In this document: one piece after another, positions 16,436 to 23,861 of the stretch
Position numbering within the stretch: position 1 is the first letter of the stretch
How the letters are laid out: every line of letters begins with the position of its first letter
Virus record (IMG/VR): IMGVR_UViG_3300020452_000313
Coordinates: 1-26,239 of that record
DNA: 26,239 nt
Strand: one strand, 5' to 3'
DNA from: a virus
Notes under the pieces: generated by a model
Told to the model about the DNA's origin: nothing
Seen by the model: only the letters and a program-made list of their open reading frames with translations
The model's database searches: none
Translations under genes and position numbers: made by a program

Positions 16436-17718
16436 TACTTAACTATGTCCTCAGCTGAGTTATCAAGAGTTTGTGATGTTGCTTGTACATCACCTGCACT
16501 ATCAGTGAATAGTGTCATTTTAGTTGTCATACGATCATTACTAGAGATATATTCTCTATGAATACGACCTATTACATATATCCCACTATTTGCTGTATCT
16601 AAATTTCTGTCCTTTCCTTTGTAGGTCGTGAGTTCTACGATCTCCCCAACTCTAGGTAAAATATTTCCTGTAAATTCTATTTCTACTTTTTTATTGTAGA
16701 ATAATTTTTCCCTTAAACTGGACTGAGAAAGTTGTTTTGTAATATCCTTTGTAAACGTACCCTCAGTATAGAGTGCAGTGTCTACAACTTTAGACATGAT
16801 TCTAGTGGGAACAGTATTCTTTTTAAATTTTTCAAAGTATTTTGGGAGGGTTACATCTCCATTTAACTTTGGAACACTCTTGTAATATTTATGTATGTTG
16901 AAATCATATTCCTTATATCCCATGTCTTTCATATCAAATGTCATCACCTTACTGTTGAATGAACCTATGTTCAATCCCATTAGTATATCACCATTCTCTA
17001 CAATATTGATTGCATCCACAGCTATAATTTGTGGATCAGGTTTTTCTTCTGCAGGTTCCTCATATCCAACAATACATTTGTATTTGAATTTATCATCACA
17101 GAAACTATCGTAAGAACGAAAATTATATCCATCAGCATTTTCATAAAATGCGTAACCAGCACTAGCATTCTTCGTTCCACCTTCTTTAGGTACAGACTTA
17201 GATGCTAAGTAATTAATCATCGTGAAAGGTGACCAAAATGGAGATATAAAAGAAAATGTATTTTTAGTTGGACGAGCATCAATATCTCTAGAGGTTCCTA
17301 AAATTTCTTCAAGAATATCTTCCTTAACTATTTTGTCTATAGTTTTTCCTCCACCTGCACCAAACCTACGAGATACTTTTGTAGAAGCATTATTAATTAG
17401 ATCAGGACTACAACAAACTAAAGTTCCCTTGGATTTACTCCCTTGTAACATTCTTGCTTGTATATCATACACCATCAAATTCTGACTGAAATTGTTACCT
17501 TCACTATCCTCAAACTCAACGTATACTGGTTCCATACCAGACATCTCAGATAAAGCACCATCAGCAGTATCAGTTAATGATATATGCATTTGAACAGAAG
17601 CACTTTTTATGTCTTCAATATATGCTAAAGTTAATAGATTATTAATAGAGAAACCTTTATCCTCTCCATCAATACCCACAATTAGAGCTTTTAATTTAAA
17701 ATTACTTTCTGGTTTCAT
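16435..17718 (-). CDS. gp27-like baseplate hub protein (427 aa)
   Basis: The 427-residue protein lies directly upstream of the gp5-like OB-fold gene (TAATG overlap), the position and coupling expected of the gp27/gpD hub component. The N-terminal ~110 residues form a beta-barrel-like domain (SFSINNLLTL-type strands, VYVEFEDSEGNNFSQNLMVYD). The middle has SFISPFWSPFTMINYLASKS (about 155-174), then a second barrel-like region (about 215-400) with KKVEIEFTGNILPRVGEIVEL, a strand that recurs in tail hub proteins. It would form the ring around the OB-fold trimer and connect tube to spike. Similarity to T4 gp27 (391 aa) is structural rather than by identity, so the assignment is moderate. Confidence 0.65.
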   Translation of the reverse strand: MKPESNFKLKALIVGIDGEDKGFSINNLLTLAYIEDIKSASVQMHISLTDTADGALSEMSGMEPVYVEFEDSEGNNFSQNLMVYDIQARMLQGSKSKGTLVCCSPDLINNASTKVSRRFGAGGGKTIDKIVKEDILEEILGTSRDIDARPTKNTFSFISPFWSPFTMINYLASKSVPKEGGTKNASAGYAFYENADGYNFRSYDSFCDDKFKYKCIVGYEEPAEEKPDPQIIAVDAINIVENGDILMGLNIGSFNSKVMTFDMKDMGYKEYDFNIHKYYKSVPKLNGDVTLPKYFEKFKKNTVPTRIMSKVVDTALYTEGTFTKDITKQLSQSSLREKLFYNKKVEIEFTGNILPRVGEIVELTTYKGKDRNLDTANSGIYVIGRIHREYISSNDRMTTKMTLFTDSAGDVQATSQTLDNSAEDIVK

Positions 17719-19088
17719 GAGAACTGTGCTGTATTAGCATACTCTGTAAAGAATGGAGATTGCTTCACAACTGATATTGCCATGCTTCCACCACTCTCCA
17801 TGTTTAGGTTGGGAATACCTGCCTTTGCCTTCTGAATCATACCAGTCATTTGTTCTTTTATTCCTTCAACACCACCTTGTTCGTTAAGTAATTCATTACC
17901 TTCATTGATAACATTGTTAGTTAATTCAGATATCATACTCTTAGTGCTATTACTATTTGCTATACCTGACATGTTAGTAACCAAGTTCTTACTGATATTT
18001 TTGAAACTATCACCACTTTGAATAGTACTCATACTACTAGTAAGATCATTCATAATATTCATCAGTCCACCAGTGGTGCCACCACCAATGCTTTCATCAC
18101 CAAACATTTCGATCATCATTCTTCTTTTCTGTAAATTATTAACTACACCACCCATCATTGTCTTAGGAGATACTTGATGGTCTTTATCTTTTGCTAACCC
18201 AAAGAAATTTTTGACAGTAGAAAGCATTCCACCACCACCTTGTCCTCCGCCAGGATTGACATCTGACCTCTTATTCTTAACAAAATTGGATCCAGCCATT
18301 GGTGGTGGTGCTCCTTGAGTTATTGGTGGAGGTGAGAAAAACCTATTCTTACCTGATATCTCCTCTGTTAAATTATTTTTGCTTGTGTTTTGTGCAAGAT
18401 TACTGGTTGAATTATCAGTGCTTGAAGTATTAAACAGTCCCAAACTACTACCAATTTTAGTAATAAAATTACCAACATTAGATATCATAGGAACTATATT
18501 TGGAATTTTAGCTATCAATCCCATCAAGGCAGCACCAGCTGCTTTGAGTGGTAATGCAAGACTATCACCAAATGCTTTCTTGAGTCTAGGATCTATCTTA
18601 AAATCTGTCTCTAATTTATTAGAAATATTCTTTTCAACTGTATCGTCAAATCCAGTCTCTGCTAATGATTTTGTTGACGACTTATCTTGAGGAGCTAATC
18701 CACTAGAGGTTTGTCCTCTCGATTTCGGAGACTTAATAGATGGTGAAGATACACCACCTTTATTATAGTTTTGAGTTCCACCTGATGAAGGGTTGGAACT
18801 TGCACCACCAACATTTCCACCACCACTAGCTTGTTGAACATTTACATATTCGTTATTATCAGGCATCATAGGGACTGATAAATTTGGAACACCACCACCT
18901 ACTGCTGATACATTATCAACGCCAGCACCACCAGTTCCACCTTGAGATGCTTCATCCATAAGGAAGTCATTATAGACATCCTTTTTAAACATTGAATTTA
19001 ACAATGCATTTCTATCATCAAGCAACGCAGTCATACTGTTGACTGTGTGCGATAAATTCTCTATACCTATGTACTTGTCGTCGTTCAT
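17715..19088 (-). CDS. Unknown tail-hub structural protein (457 aa)
   Basis: I do not recognise a family. The N-terminal 45 residues are helical (NLSHTVNSMTALLDDRNALL). Residues ~48-145 are Gly/Ser/Asn-rich and probably disordered. A hydrophobic helical segment follows at about 175-225 (LALPLKAAGAALMGLIAKIP). Low-complexity Pro/Gly blocks precede a C-terminal helical part. It is coupled at both ends by ATGA to the tape-measure-like gene and the gp27-like gene. That location matches the gp28/gp29 class of hub and tape-measure components in T4, so it may be a second tape-measure or hub plug. This is inference. Confidence 0.6.
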   Translation of the reverse strand: MNDDKYIGIENLSHTVNSMTALLDDRNALLNSMFKKDVYNDFLMDEASQGGTGGAGVDNVSAVGGGVPNLSVPMMPDNNEYVNVQQASGGGNVGGASSNPSSGGTQNYNKGGVSSPSIKSPKSRGQTSSGLAPQDKSSTKSLAETGFDDTVEKNISNKLETDFKIDPRLKKAFGDSLALPLKAAGAALMGLIAKIPNIVPMISNVGNFITKIGSSLGLFNTSSTDNSTSNLAQNTSKNNLTEEISGKNRFFSPPPITQGAPPPMAGSNFVKNKRSDVNPGGGQGGGGMLSTVKNFFGLAKDKDHQVSPKTMMGGVVNNLQKRRMMIEMFGDESIGGGTTGGLMNIMNDLTSSMSTIQSGDSFKNISKNLVTNMSGIANSNSTKSMISELTNNVINEGNELLNEQGGVEGIKEQMTGMIQKAKAGIPNLNMESGGSMAISVVKQSPFFTEYANTAQFS

Positions 19089-21370
19089 GTTCTAGCTGCT
19101 CCTTTTCCAAATACGTCGATGACCATACGTTGTTGCTTTTCTGTTTCCTCTATAGGTACATACTCTTTTTTTATCACTGGTACAGGATATGGTTCTGGAA
19201 CTGGTATCATTTGAGGTGAAGAAGTAGATGCTGTTTTACTTACATTGACTGGAGTATCTATCAACGTTTGGTTATTTCTTTTTGTTTGTGATCCTAAGTT
19301 AACAAAGTTAGATGATATGTCTCTAAGATTAGGACCTCCCTTGTTGACACTATCCATCTTAGTTTCTTTCTTAACAGGTATATTTGCACCACCTTGACTA
19401 AAGTAAGGTAATGGATCTATTCTAGTTCCAGATTTATTAAATCTTTCAAAGTGTAGATGTGATTGGTTACTACCATCTTTGCCAGGATAATATTGGATCT
19501 TAGCTAATTGATCACCTTTCATTACCTTTTGACCTTTTTCTACAGTATAGTCATGAACATGTCCATATAGATTAGCAGTACCGTCTTGATGAGAAACCAC
19601 AACTGCACCTCCATACTCACCAAATTTAGGAAGTATTTGTTCAACTACACCATCTTCTTGTGCATGTACTGGAGAATCTTCCCATACTCCTATATCAATA
19701 CCTCTATGCATCCTACCCCAACGAGGACCGAATGGTGAACTGAACAATGGATCTCCTTGTGGAAGTATAGTTTTCCATCTATCTGTACCCTTCAGTGATG
19801 TAGTCATGTTAATCTGTGAATTATCTTGACCACCTGTAGTCATCTTAGTAACATCTGATGTAGATTCTGTCGATGATGATGTAGTGTTTGTAATATTAGG
19901 TGTTCCTGATAGATCTGGTAATTCTACCTTATTCACTTTAACATCAGTATCAGCACCAGTTATTTGTGCAATTCTTCTTGCTTCTGATAATAATCCTGCT
20001 GCAGCAGCACTGCCACCTGCCAAAGGACCTAAAAATGCTAATGTAGCACCTACCATGACAGATGCACCTTCTCTATAAACTGCAGATAATGCATCACCAA
20101 TCTTACTCATAGGTAATATAACTTCTGCTTCATTTGCTTCACCAACTAATGCACGACTACCACCAAACATACCACGAGTAGGTGCTGTTATGACTGAACC
20201 ACCAGCACCATATCCGACTCCACCTTTTGCATATGTTATTAAACCACTATCAGGATATCTTTCCTCAAAGGTACTACCCTCTTCTTCGACACTCTCTTCT
20301 GATTTATTTCCTGCAAATACTGCATCATAAAGCTTACCTCCTAACCAATCACCTGCAGCACCACCAATAAACGCACCAACAAGGTTTCCAAATCCAGGAA
20401 TAGCACTACCTAGAGCACCTAGTCCCCATGCTCCAATCAGTGCACCAGCCGTTTTAAACGCTGATCTGCCAAGTGACTCTTTAAATACAAAAAAGTTTAA
20501 TGCGAAATCAACTAAAGCACCAATTATAGGAATTCTTTTTACTATAGGACTAATCAGTTTTTTAGCCGCTTTTAATCCTGTTACACCTGTTTTGACTGCT
20601 CTTTCTGAGAATTCAATTGTTGATTTTGCCATTATTGATTCTAAGGGCAACTGCTTAGTTATGTTCTTGGTTATGTTTGTAGCGGTGTCCCCTATTGTTG
20701 TTTTTGCACCACTTACAAGATTATTAACATTTTTTACTGCTGATTGTTTAATTGCTGAAGCAGTTTCAGTTATATTACCTGGTCTTAACCCTCGTGTGAA
20801 AAAATTATTACCTGCGTGTTTTAGATTACCACCCATGTTCATTCTCGTCAGAAATTCTGGACGATTAGGAATCATGTCTGTCGCATTCTTTAAAGTATTT
20901 TTGACAATATTACCGCCTGGATTTAGTCTTTTAGCTTGTTTAAGAGCAGCATCCATAGGGATATTCTTTGCTCTTAAATTTTTATAGAAATCAATTTGAT
21001 TTCCTCTAAGACCAAGTTTATTCAAAGAACGTGTTACATTACGACTGTTACGGAGGTTCTTAAAGTTTTTTATCTTATCACCTATTCTAGGTTTGTTTCT
21101 TGGTCTAACATTAGGTTTTGATGGTTTTCTTCTAGGTCGTATAAATGGTAAACTAAGTCCTTTACCTCTTCCACGTTCTTTAGCATAATCAAATTGTGTT
21201 GAATTACCACGTTGCCCACCTAATCCACCAACACCAGTACCACCACCATTTCTTCCTCTTAAATACTCAATATATTCTAGTTCAGTGTCAAGAAACGCCA
21301 CCATGCTTTCTCCGAACATGTTTGCACTTCGTGTCAGTGAACTACTGTCTATAGTGAGGTTTTCAGCCAT
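19085..21370 (-). CDS. Tape-measure-like protein with M23 peptidase domain
   Basis: The 761-aa protein has a basic N-terminal third (Arg/Lys/Pro-rich, about 60-120). A strongly hydrophobic Ala/Gly region follows at about 275-350 (IPIIGALVDFAL...GALIGAWGLGALGS). Next is an AKGGVGYGAGG...LVGEANEAEVILPM motif typical of tape-measure C-terminal regions. A zinc M23 (LytM-like) endopeptidase domain spans about 535-655, with HRGID (His555, Asp559), GHVH (His604, His606) and HLHFE (His638, His640), so all ligand and catalytic positions are present. M23 enzymes cut peptidoglycan cross-links, which suits entry through the cyanobacterial wall. It follows the chaperone and its -1 extension by a TAATG overlap, the classic tape-measure position. 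It may replace the lysozyme activity missing from the gp5-like protein. Confidence 0.82.
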   Translation of the reverse strand: MAENLTIDSSSLTRSANMFGESMVAFLDTELEYIEYLRGRNGGGTGVGGLGGQRGNSTQFDYAKERGRGKGLSLPFIRPRRKPSKPNVRPRNKPRIGDKIKNFKNLRNSRNVTRSLNKLGLRGNQIDFYKNLRAKNIPMDAALKQAKRLNPGGNIVKNTLKNATDMIPNRPEFLTRMNMGGNLKHAGNNFFTRGLRPGNITETASAIKQSAVKNVNNLVSGAKTTIGDTATNITKNITKQLPLESIMAKSTIEFSERAVKTGVTGLKAAKKLISPIVKRIPIIGALVDFALNFFVFKESLGRSAFKTAGALIGAWGLGALGSAIPGFGNLVGAFIGGAAGDWLGGKLYDAVFAGNKSEESVEEEGSTFEERYPDSGLITYAKGGVGYGAGGSVITAPTRGMFGGSRALVGEANEAEVILPMSKIGDALSAVYREGASVMVGATLAFLGPLAGGSAAAAGLLSEARRIAQITGADTDVKVNKVELPDLSGTPNITNTTSSSTESTSDVTKMTTGGQDNSQINMTTSLKGTDRWKTILPQGDPLFSSPFGPRWGRMHRGIDIGVWEDSPVHAQEDGVVEQILPKFGEYGGAVVVSHQDGTANLYGHVHDYTVEKGQKVMKGDQLAKIQYYPGKDGSNQSHLHFERFNKSGTRIDPLPYFSQGGANIPVKKETKMDSVNKGGPNLRDISSNFVNLGSQTKRNNQTLIDTPVNVSKTASTSSPQMIPVPEPYPVPVIKKEYVPIEETEKQQRMVIDVFGKGAART

Positions 21371-21537
21371 TACTTGTGTTTACGACGTTGTTCTTCTATT
21401 TGCTCTCTTTCCTTTTGTAGGTGAGATGCTAATAAGTTCACATAGACTTCCCTTTCCCAAGGAATCATATCCATAATATCGCTCAAGCTATATTTATGAT
21501 GTTGAACGAGAGAAAAATTAGTTTGATAGAAGGTCAT
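21370..21537 (-). CDS. Tail chaperone extension, likely made by -1 frameshift (T-like part)
   Basis: The 55-codon frame (from ATG 21537; open from the frameshift site at 21564) encodes YSLSDIMDMIPWEREVYVNLL followed by a long charged helix, LQKEREQIEEQRRKHK. The S-L-x-x-[IM]-x-x-[ML]-[IL]-P-W/F-E-R-E-x-Y pattern is typical of the second part of tail assembly chaperones that sit before the tape-measure gene. The frame is continuous with the gp26-like gene in the -1 frame, so the expected product is a 295-aa fusion (231 + 9 + 55 residues). A free 55-aa protein is also possible, since GAGGG lies just upstream of the ATG. The stop shares a base with the tape-measure ATG. Confidence 0.75.
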   Translation of the reverse strand: MTFYQTNFSLVQHHKYSLSDIMDMIPWEREVYVNLLASHLQKEREQIEEQRRKHK

Positions 21538-21539
21538 CA

Positions 21540-21570
21540 AGCCCTCGTCAAAGAGGGCTATCCGAAAAAA
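21540..21570 (-). promoter_or_regulatory. Programmed -1 ribosomal frameshift signal
   Basis: Minus strand: the slippery heptamer T TTT TTC (21570-21564) is in phase with the chaperone frame (AGT TTT TTC). It is followed by a 4-nt spacer and a perfect 7-bp hairpin, AGCCCTC / GAGGGCT (21559-21553 and 21546-21540), with loop TTTGAC. The zero frame stops at TAG 21560-21558. The -1 frame has a TAG at 21573-21571, so both frames are open together only across this site. After slipping, reading continues CGG ATA GCC into the 55-codon frame. Confidence 0.8.
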
Positions 21571-22256
21571 CTAACTAGACCTTCTATCGTTATTTCATTT
21601 TCAACTTTAGTTTTGGGGTTTCTCACCTTTAAAACATGCTTAAGTGAAGGCATAGTATTAAAGAACTCCTGTATCAAATCAAATTGTGCTGCAGTTAACT
21701 TTTCTATCCATGCTCTTGCTTCTTTAAATGTGAATGTTCCAGAATCTTCTTCGCCAACATATACTCTTTTTACACATTGAGCAACTAAATCGTATGGATC
21801 AACATCACCCTTAGCAAAATTTATAGTAGAGAAGTATTCTAAGTTAGGATATCTCATCTCTAAAGTTATATCATTTCCTAATTTTATTATATTACTATGA
21901 TCATCTGGAAACGTTACCTTTACTTCATTTGCTAAGAATGAAACATCAACCTGTGTCTCTCCATCATCAGGACAGGTAATTTTTAATTTAAGTTCTTCAC
22001 TAATTGATCTTGCACGGATTTGTAAGAAGAGATACTCAATATCAAATAAAGCAAGATCATCTAACTTGATCCTACTGTTGATACAGTTCTTTAAAATATT
22101 TTTGATGGCATCTAGGATTTGAACTTCGTCCTGTGATTCCATTGCAATAATCAATATCTTCTGCTCTTTAACAAGGAAGGGACGATATTTAATTTTCTTT
22201 TTTGTAGAGGGCACCACCAACTCATACGTTGGTGTAACAATATCAGGTAATGGCAT
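21558..22256 (-). CDS. T4 gp26-like baseplate/tail assembly chaperone
   Basis: The 232-aa protein resembles T4 gp26 of the T4 baseplate protein family. The N-terminus LPDIVTPTYELVVPSTKKKI is followed by YRPFLVKEQKILIIAMES (about 25-42), a helical LDDLALFDIEYLFLQIRARS (about 73-92), CPDDGE (about 102-107) and a C-terminal helical part. In long-tailed phages such proteins act with a frameshifted longer form to load the tape-measure protein. It follows gp54-like by 2 bp, and its last codons hold a -1 frameshift signal. The main product would be the 232-aa form. The frameshift product swaps the last residue for 64 others. Confidence 0.82.
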   Translation of the reverse strand: MPLPDIVTPTYELVVPSTKKKIKYRPFLVKEQKILIIAMESQDEVQILDAIKNILKNCINSRIKLDDLALFDIEYLFLQIRARSISEELKLKITCPDDGETQVDVSFLANEVKVTFPDDHSNIIKLGNDITLEMRYPNLEYFSTINFAKGDVDPYDLVAQCVKRVYVGEEDSGTFTFKEARAWIEKLTAAQFDLIQEFFNTMPSLKHVLKVRNPKTKVENEITIEGLVSFFG

Positions 22257-22258
22257 AA

Positions 22259-22993
22259 TTAGGGTTTAAATACAAAGTGTTGGTACTCATAGAAGAATGC
22301 AACGCTACATTTCACAGCTTCGGATTGACCTGCTGAGTAAGGAACAGTGTTAAAAGAATATGGATATGCTTTTCCAAGTCTTACCTTGAATGCTTTTTGA
22401 TATTCTGCTGGTCTCGTAGATGTTGGTTCAGCACCATTAAGACCAGGTTCTGATTTCTTCTCTACACCAAACTTTTCAAGTTTAGTTATAGTAAGGTCGC
22501 AAGTATAATCATTATAATATCTCTGAGCATATGCTAAATGTTCATTTTTATCAGCGTATGTGTCGGGATTATATAATCCAGGATTATTTGGCAGTTTTGT
22601 TGGTTGTATACCTATGATCATATCTTGCCACAATTTGAAGAATGATATAGGTGATGAACCAAGATCACATATAAAAGTTACATCGAGTTCATTATACATT
22701 CTAGCAGTTGCCATCTTTTGAGTCAACCCTTTCTTGGGCATCTTTAGATCAAAAGTATTAAAACTAGTGCCAGGAATTTGTATGTCTTGACATAGTAAGT
22801 TCATTCTATACATGCCCGCATCCATTTGATTTCCAGTATTACTATACCAAGGGTAAGCTTTACCGTTGTCTGCCCAGAACTCTCGCATGACTCCTGTAGG
22901 TTGTATCTCAAACTCAAATAGATTGGAAGCAGATATACCTTTCCCTACTATTTGCTGAATATACGTATCGACTGATATTTTAGGTGATCCCAT
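22259..22993 (-). CDS. 54: gp54-like baseplate tail-tube initiator
   Basis: The 244-aa protein has the tube-protein fold pattern of T4 gp54/gp19: an N-terminal NLFEFEI strand, MYRMNLLCQDIQIPGTSF (about 62-79), a TARMYNELDVTFICD strand (about 95-110) and a FFKLWQDMIIG helix. The C-terminus ends FFYEYQHFVF. gp54 caps the baseplate and nucleates polymerisation of the gp19 tube. Its position, divergent from gp4 and near gp48, and its length (T4 gp54 is 320 aa, gp19 163 aa) favour gp54 over the major tube protein. It is the first gene of the hub operon, just downstream of a late-promoter-like box. Confidence 0.7.
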   Translation of the reverse strand: MGSPKISVDTYIQQIVGKGISASNLFEFEIQPTGVMREFWADNGKAYPWYSNTGNQMDAGMYRMNLLCQDIQIPGTSFNTFDLKMPKKGLTQKMATARMYNELDVTFICDLGSSPISFFKLWQDMIIGIQPTKLPNNPGLYNPDTYADKNEHLAYAQRYYNDYTCDLTITKLEKFGVEKKSEPGLNGAEPTSTRPAEYQKAFKVRLGKAYPYSFNTVPYSAGQSEAVKCSVAFFYEYQHFVFKP

Positions 22994-22998
22994 AAATA
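22991..22998 (+). promoter_or_regulatory. Late-promoter-like box for gp4-gp53
   Basis: CATAAATA, one mismatch from TATAAATA, overlaps the gp54 start codon and lies 29 bp upstream of the gp4 ATG at 23027. Together with the minus-strand box it would form an overlapping divergent late promoter pair in about 30 bp. Confidence 0.4.
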
Positions 22999-23014
22999 CT
23001 CATTATGAGTGATA

Positions 23015-23022
23015 TATTTATT
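23015..23022 (-). promoter_or_regulatory. Late-promoter-like box for gp54 and the hub operon
   Basis: The minus strand reads AATAAATA, one mismatch from TATAAATA, 22 bp upstream of the gp54 ATG. It lies within the only divergent gap in the window, where a promoter for a 10-kb minus-strand operon is required. The match is imperfect in an AT-rich gap, so position carries most of the weight. Confidence 0.4.
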
Positions 23023-23026
23023 TAGT

Positions 23027-23461
23027 ATGGCATATAAGGGAAAATACCGAGTAAGGAACTATCGCAAGTATAAAGGTGACCCCACGGGAGTAATATACCG
23101 TTCTTTGTGGGAAAAAAAGTTTATGGATTACTGTGATTCTAATAGAAAGGTCATTGAATGGTCAAGTGAGGAGCATATTATTCCATATAAAGACCCCGTA
23201 CAAAAGAAATGGAGGAGATATTTCCCCGATTTCTACATGAAAGTAAAAGAAGCAAACGGAAAAGTAAAAACATACTTAGTTGAGGTTAAACCGAAAAAAC
23301 AGGTCGAAGGTCCTAAACCTCAAAAACGACATACCAAGAGATATATCTCAGAGGTTATGACGTTTGCAACCAACCAAGCAAAATGGGAAGCAGCACAGGA
23401 GTATTGCAATGACAGACTCTGGGAGTTCAAAATCATCACAGAGCGAGAGCTCAAAGTTTGA
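23027..23461 (+). CDS. 4: Head completion protein gp4 (PD-(D/E)XK fold)
   Basis: The 144-aa protein matches T4 gp4 (also called gp50/65 head completion). It has the conserved start MAYKGKYRVRNYRKYKGDP, then IYRSLWEKKFMDYCD (23-37), WSSEEHIIPY (45-54), YFPDFYMKV (65-73) and YLVEVKPKKQ (83-92). PD (67-68) and E-V-K (86-88) fit a PD-(D/E)XK nuclease-type active site. gp4 trims or secures packaged DNA so that the neck can join. I chose ATG 23027 rather than the in-frame GTG at 23009, because homologues start with MAYxGK and no ribosome-binding site favours the GTG. It opens the plus-strand operon. Confidence 0.9.
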   Translation: MAYKGKYRVRNYRKYKGDPTGVIYRSLWEKKFMDYCDSNRKVIEWSSEEHIIPYKDPVQKKWRRYFPDFYMKVKEANGKVKTYLVEVKPKKQVEGPKPQKRHTKRYISEVMTFATNQAKWEAAQEYCNDRLWEFKIITERELKV

Positions 23462-23861
23462 TGAATGGATTAAAGGTTTAAAAGGAAAGAGTATAAGTAA
23501 ACCTACATTAAGAAATACCGTCATGGAAATGTTACTTGACGATGCAACTGATCAACCAGAAGTTGATAAATGGTACTACTTTGAATATGATCCCAAATTT
23601 AAGGATCAATTAGGGGAATGGGATGAATTTCCACTTATAAAACTACTTGAAAAAAAGAACGATATATACCTTGGAGCAAATCTACACTATATTAGCGGTA
23701 AAGCTCGATTATCTGCTATAAATACTGATAAGTATCCTAACTCCACTCTACATTATTATATCCCAAAGAATGCAGATAGTATTTTCTTTGAGGTTGCGGA
23801 ACAAGATATACAATTGCTGAGTCAACTACCGCTTGATAAATTCCATCGCAAATATAAATGA
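23409..23861 (+). CDS. Conserved T4-like protein after gp4 (possible gp2-type end protector)
   Basis: From ATG 23409 the product is 150 aa; AGGAG at 23397-23401 is a strong ribosome-binding site 7 nt upstream, so the longer frame from 23364 is unlikely. The core YYFEYDPKFKDQLGEWDEFPL (in two parts, about residues 58-78) followed by LGANLHYI (about 91-98) is a conserved motif of small proteins in T4-like cyanophages, some of which I recall labelled DNA end protector. In T4, gene 2 is adjacent to gene 4, which fits. The N-terminal Ser-rich run is probably flexible. The start lies inside gp4 (53-bp overlap) and the stop overlaps gp48 by ATGA. Coding is sure; the gp2 label is tentative. Confidence 0.7.
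   Translation: MTDSGSSKSSQSESSKFDEWIKGLKGKSISKPTLRNTVMEMLLDDATDQPEVDKWYYFEYDPKFKDQLGEWDEFPLIKLLEKKNDIYLGANLHYISGKARLSAINTDKYPNSTLHYYIPKNADSIFFEVAEQDIQLLSQLPLDKFHRKYK
23717..23724 (+). promoter_or_regulatory. Possible internal late promoter upstream of gp48
   Basis: A perfect TATAAATA, preceded by C, lies within the gp2-like gene about 134 bp upstream of the gp48 ATG. It could add late transcription of gp48 and gp53. Because it is inside coding sequence and the DNA is AT-rich, chance is a real alternative. Confidence 0.35.

Noticed and set aside
21491-21498. CATAAATA as a late promoter for the tape-measure gene
   Set aside because: It has one mismatch, lies in coding sequence 120 bp upstream, and similar chance matches occur elsewhere (for example in the gp27-like gene near 16868).
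21540-21559. Hairpin AGCCCTC/GAGGGCT as a transcription terminator
   Set aside because: No T-run follows it on the minus strand and on the plus strand no T-run follows either. It also lies inside a tightly coupled operon. It fits a frameshift stimulator better.
23009-23026. Upstream GTG start for gp4
   Set aside because: Homologues begin at MAYxGK, and the added six residues come from the AT-rich promoter gap.
23850-23859. TATAAATG at the gp48 start as a promoter
   Set aside because: It overlaps the gp48 ATG itself, so a transcript from it would lack the start codon.
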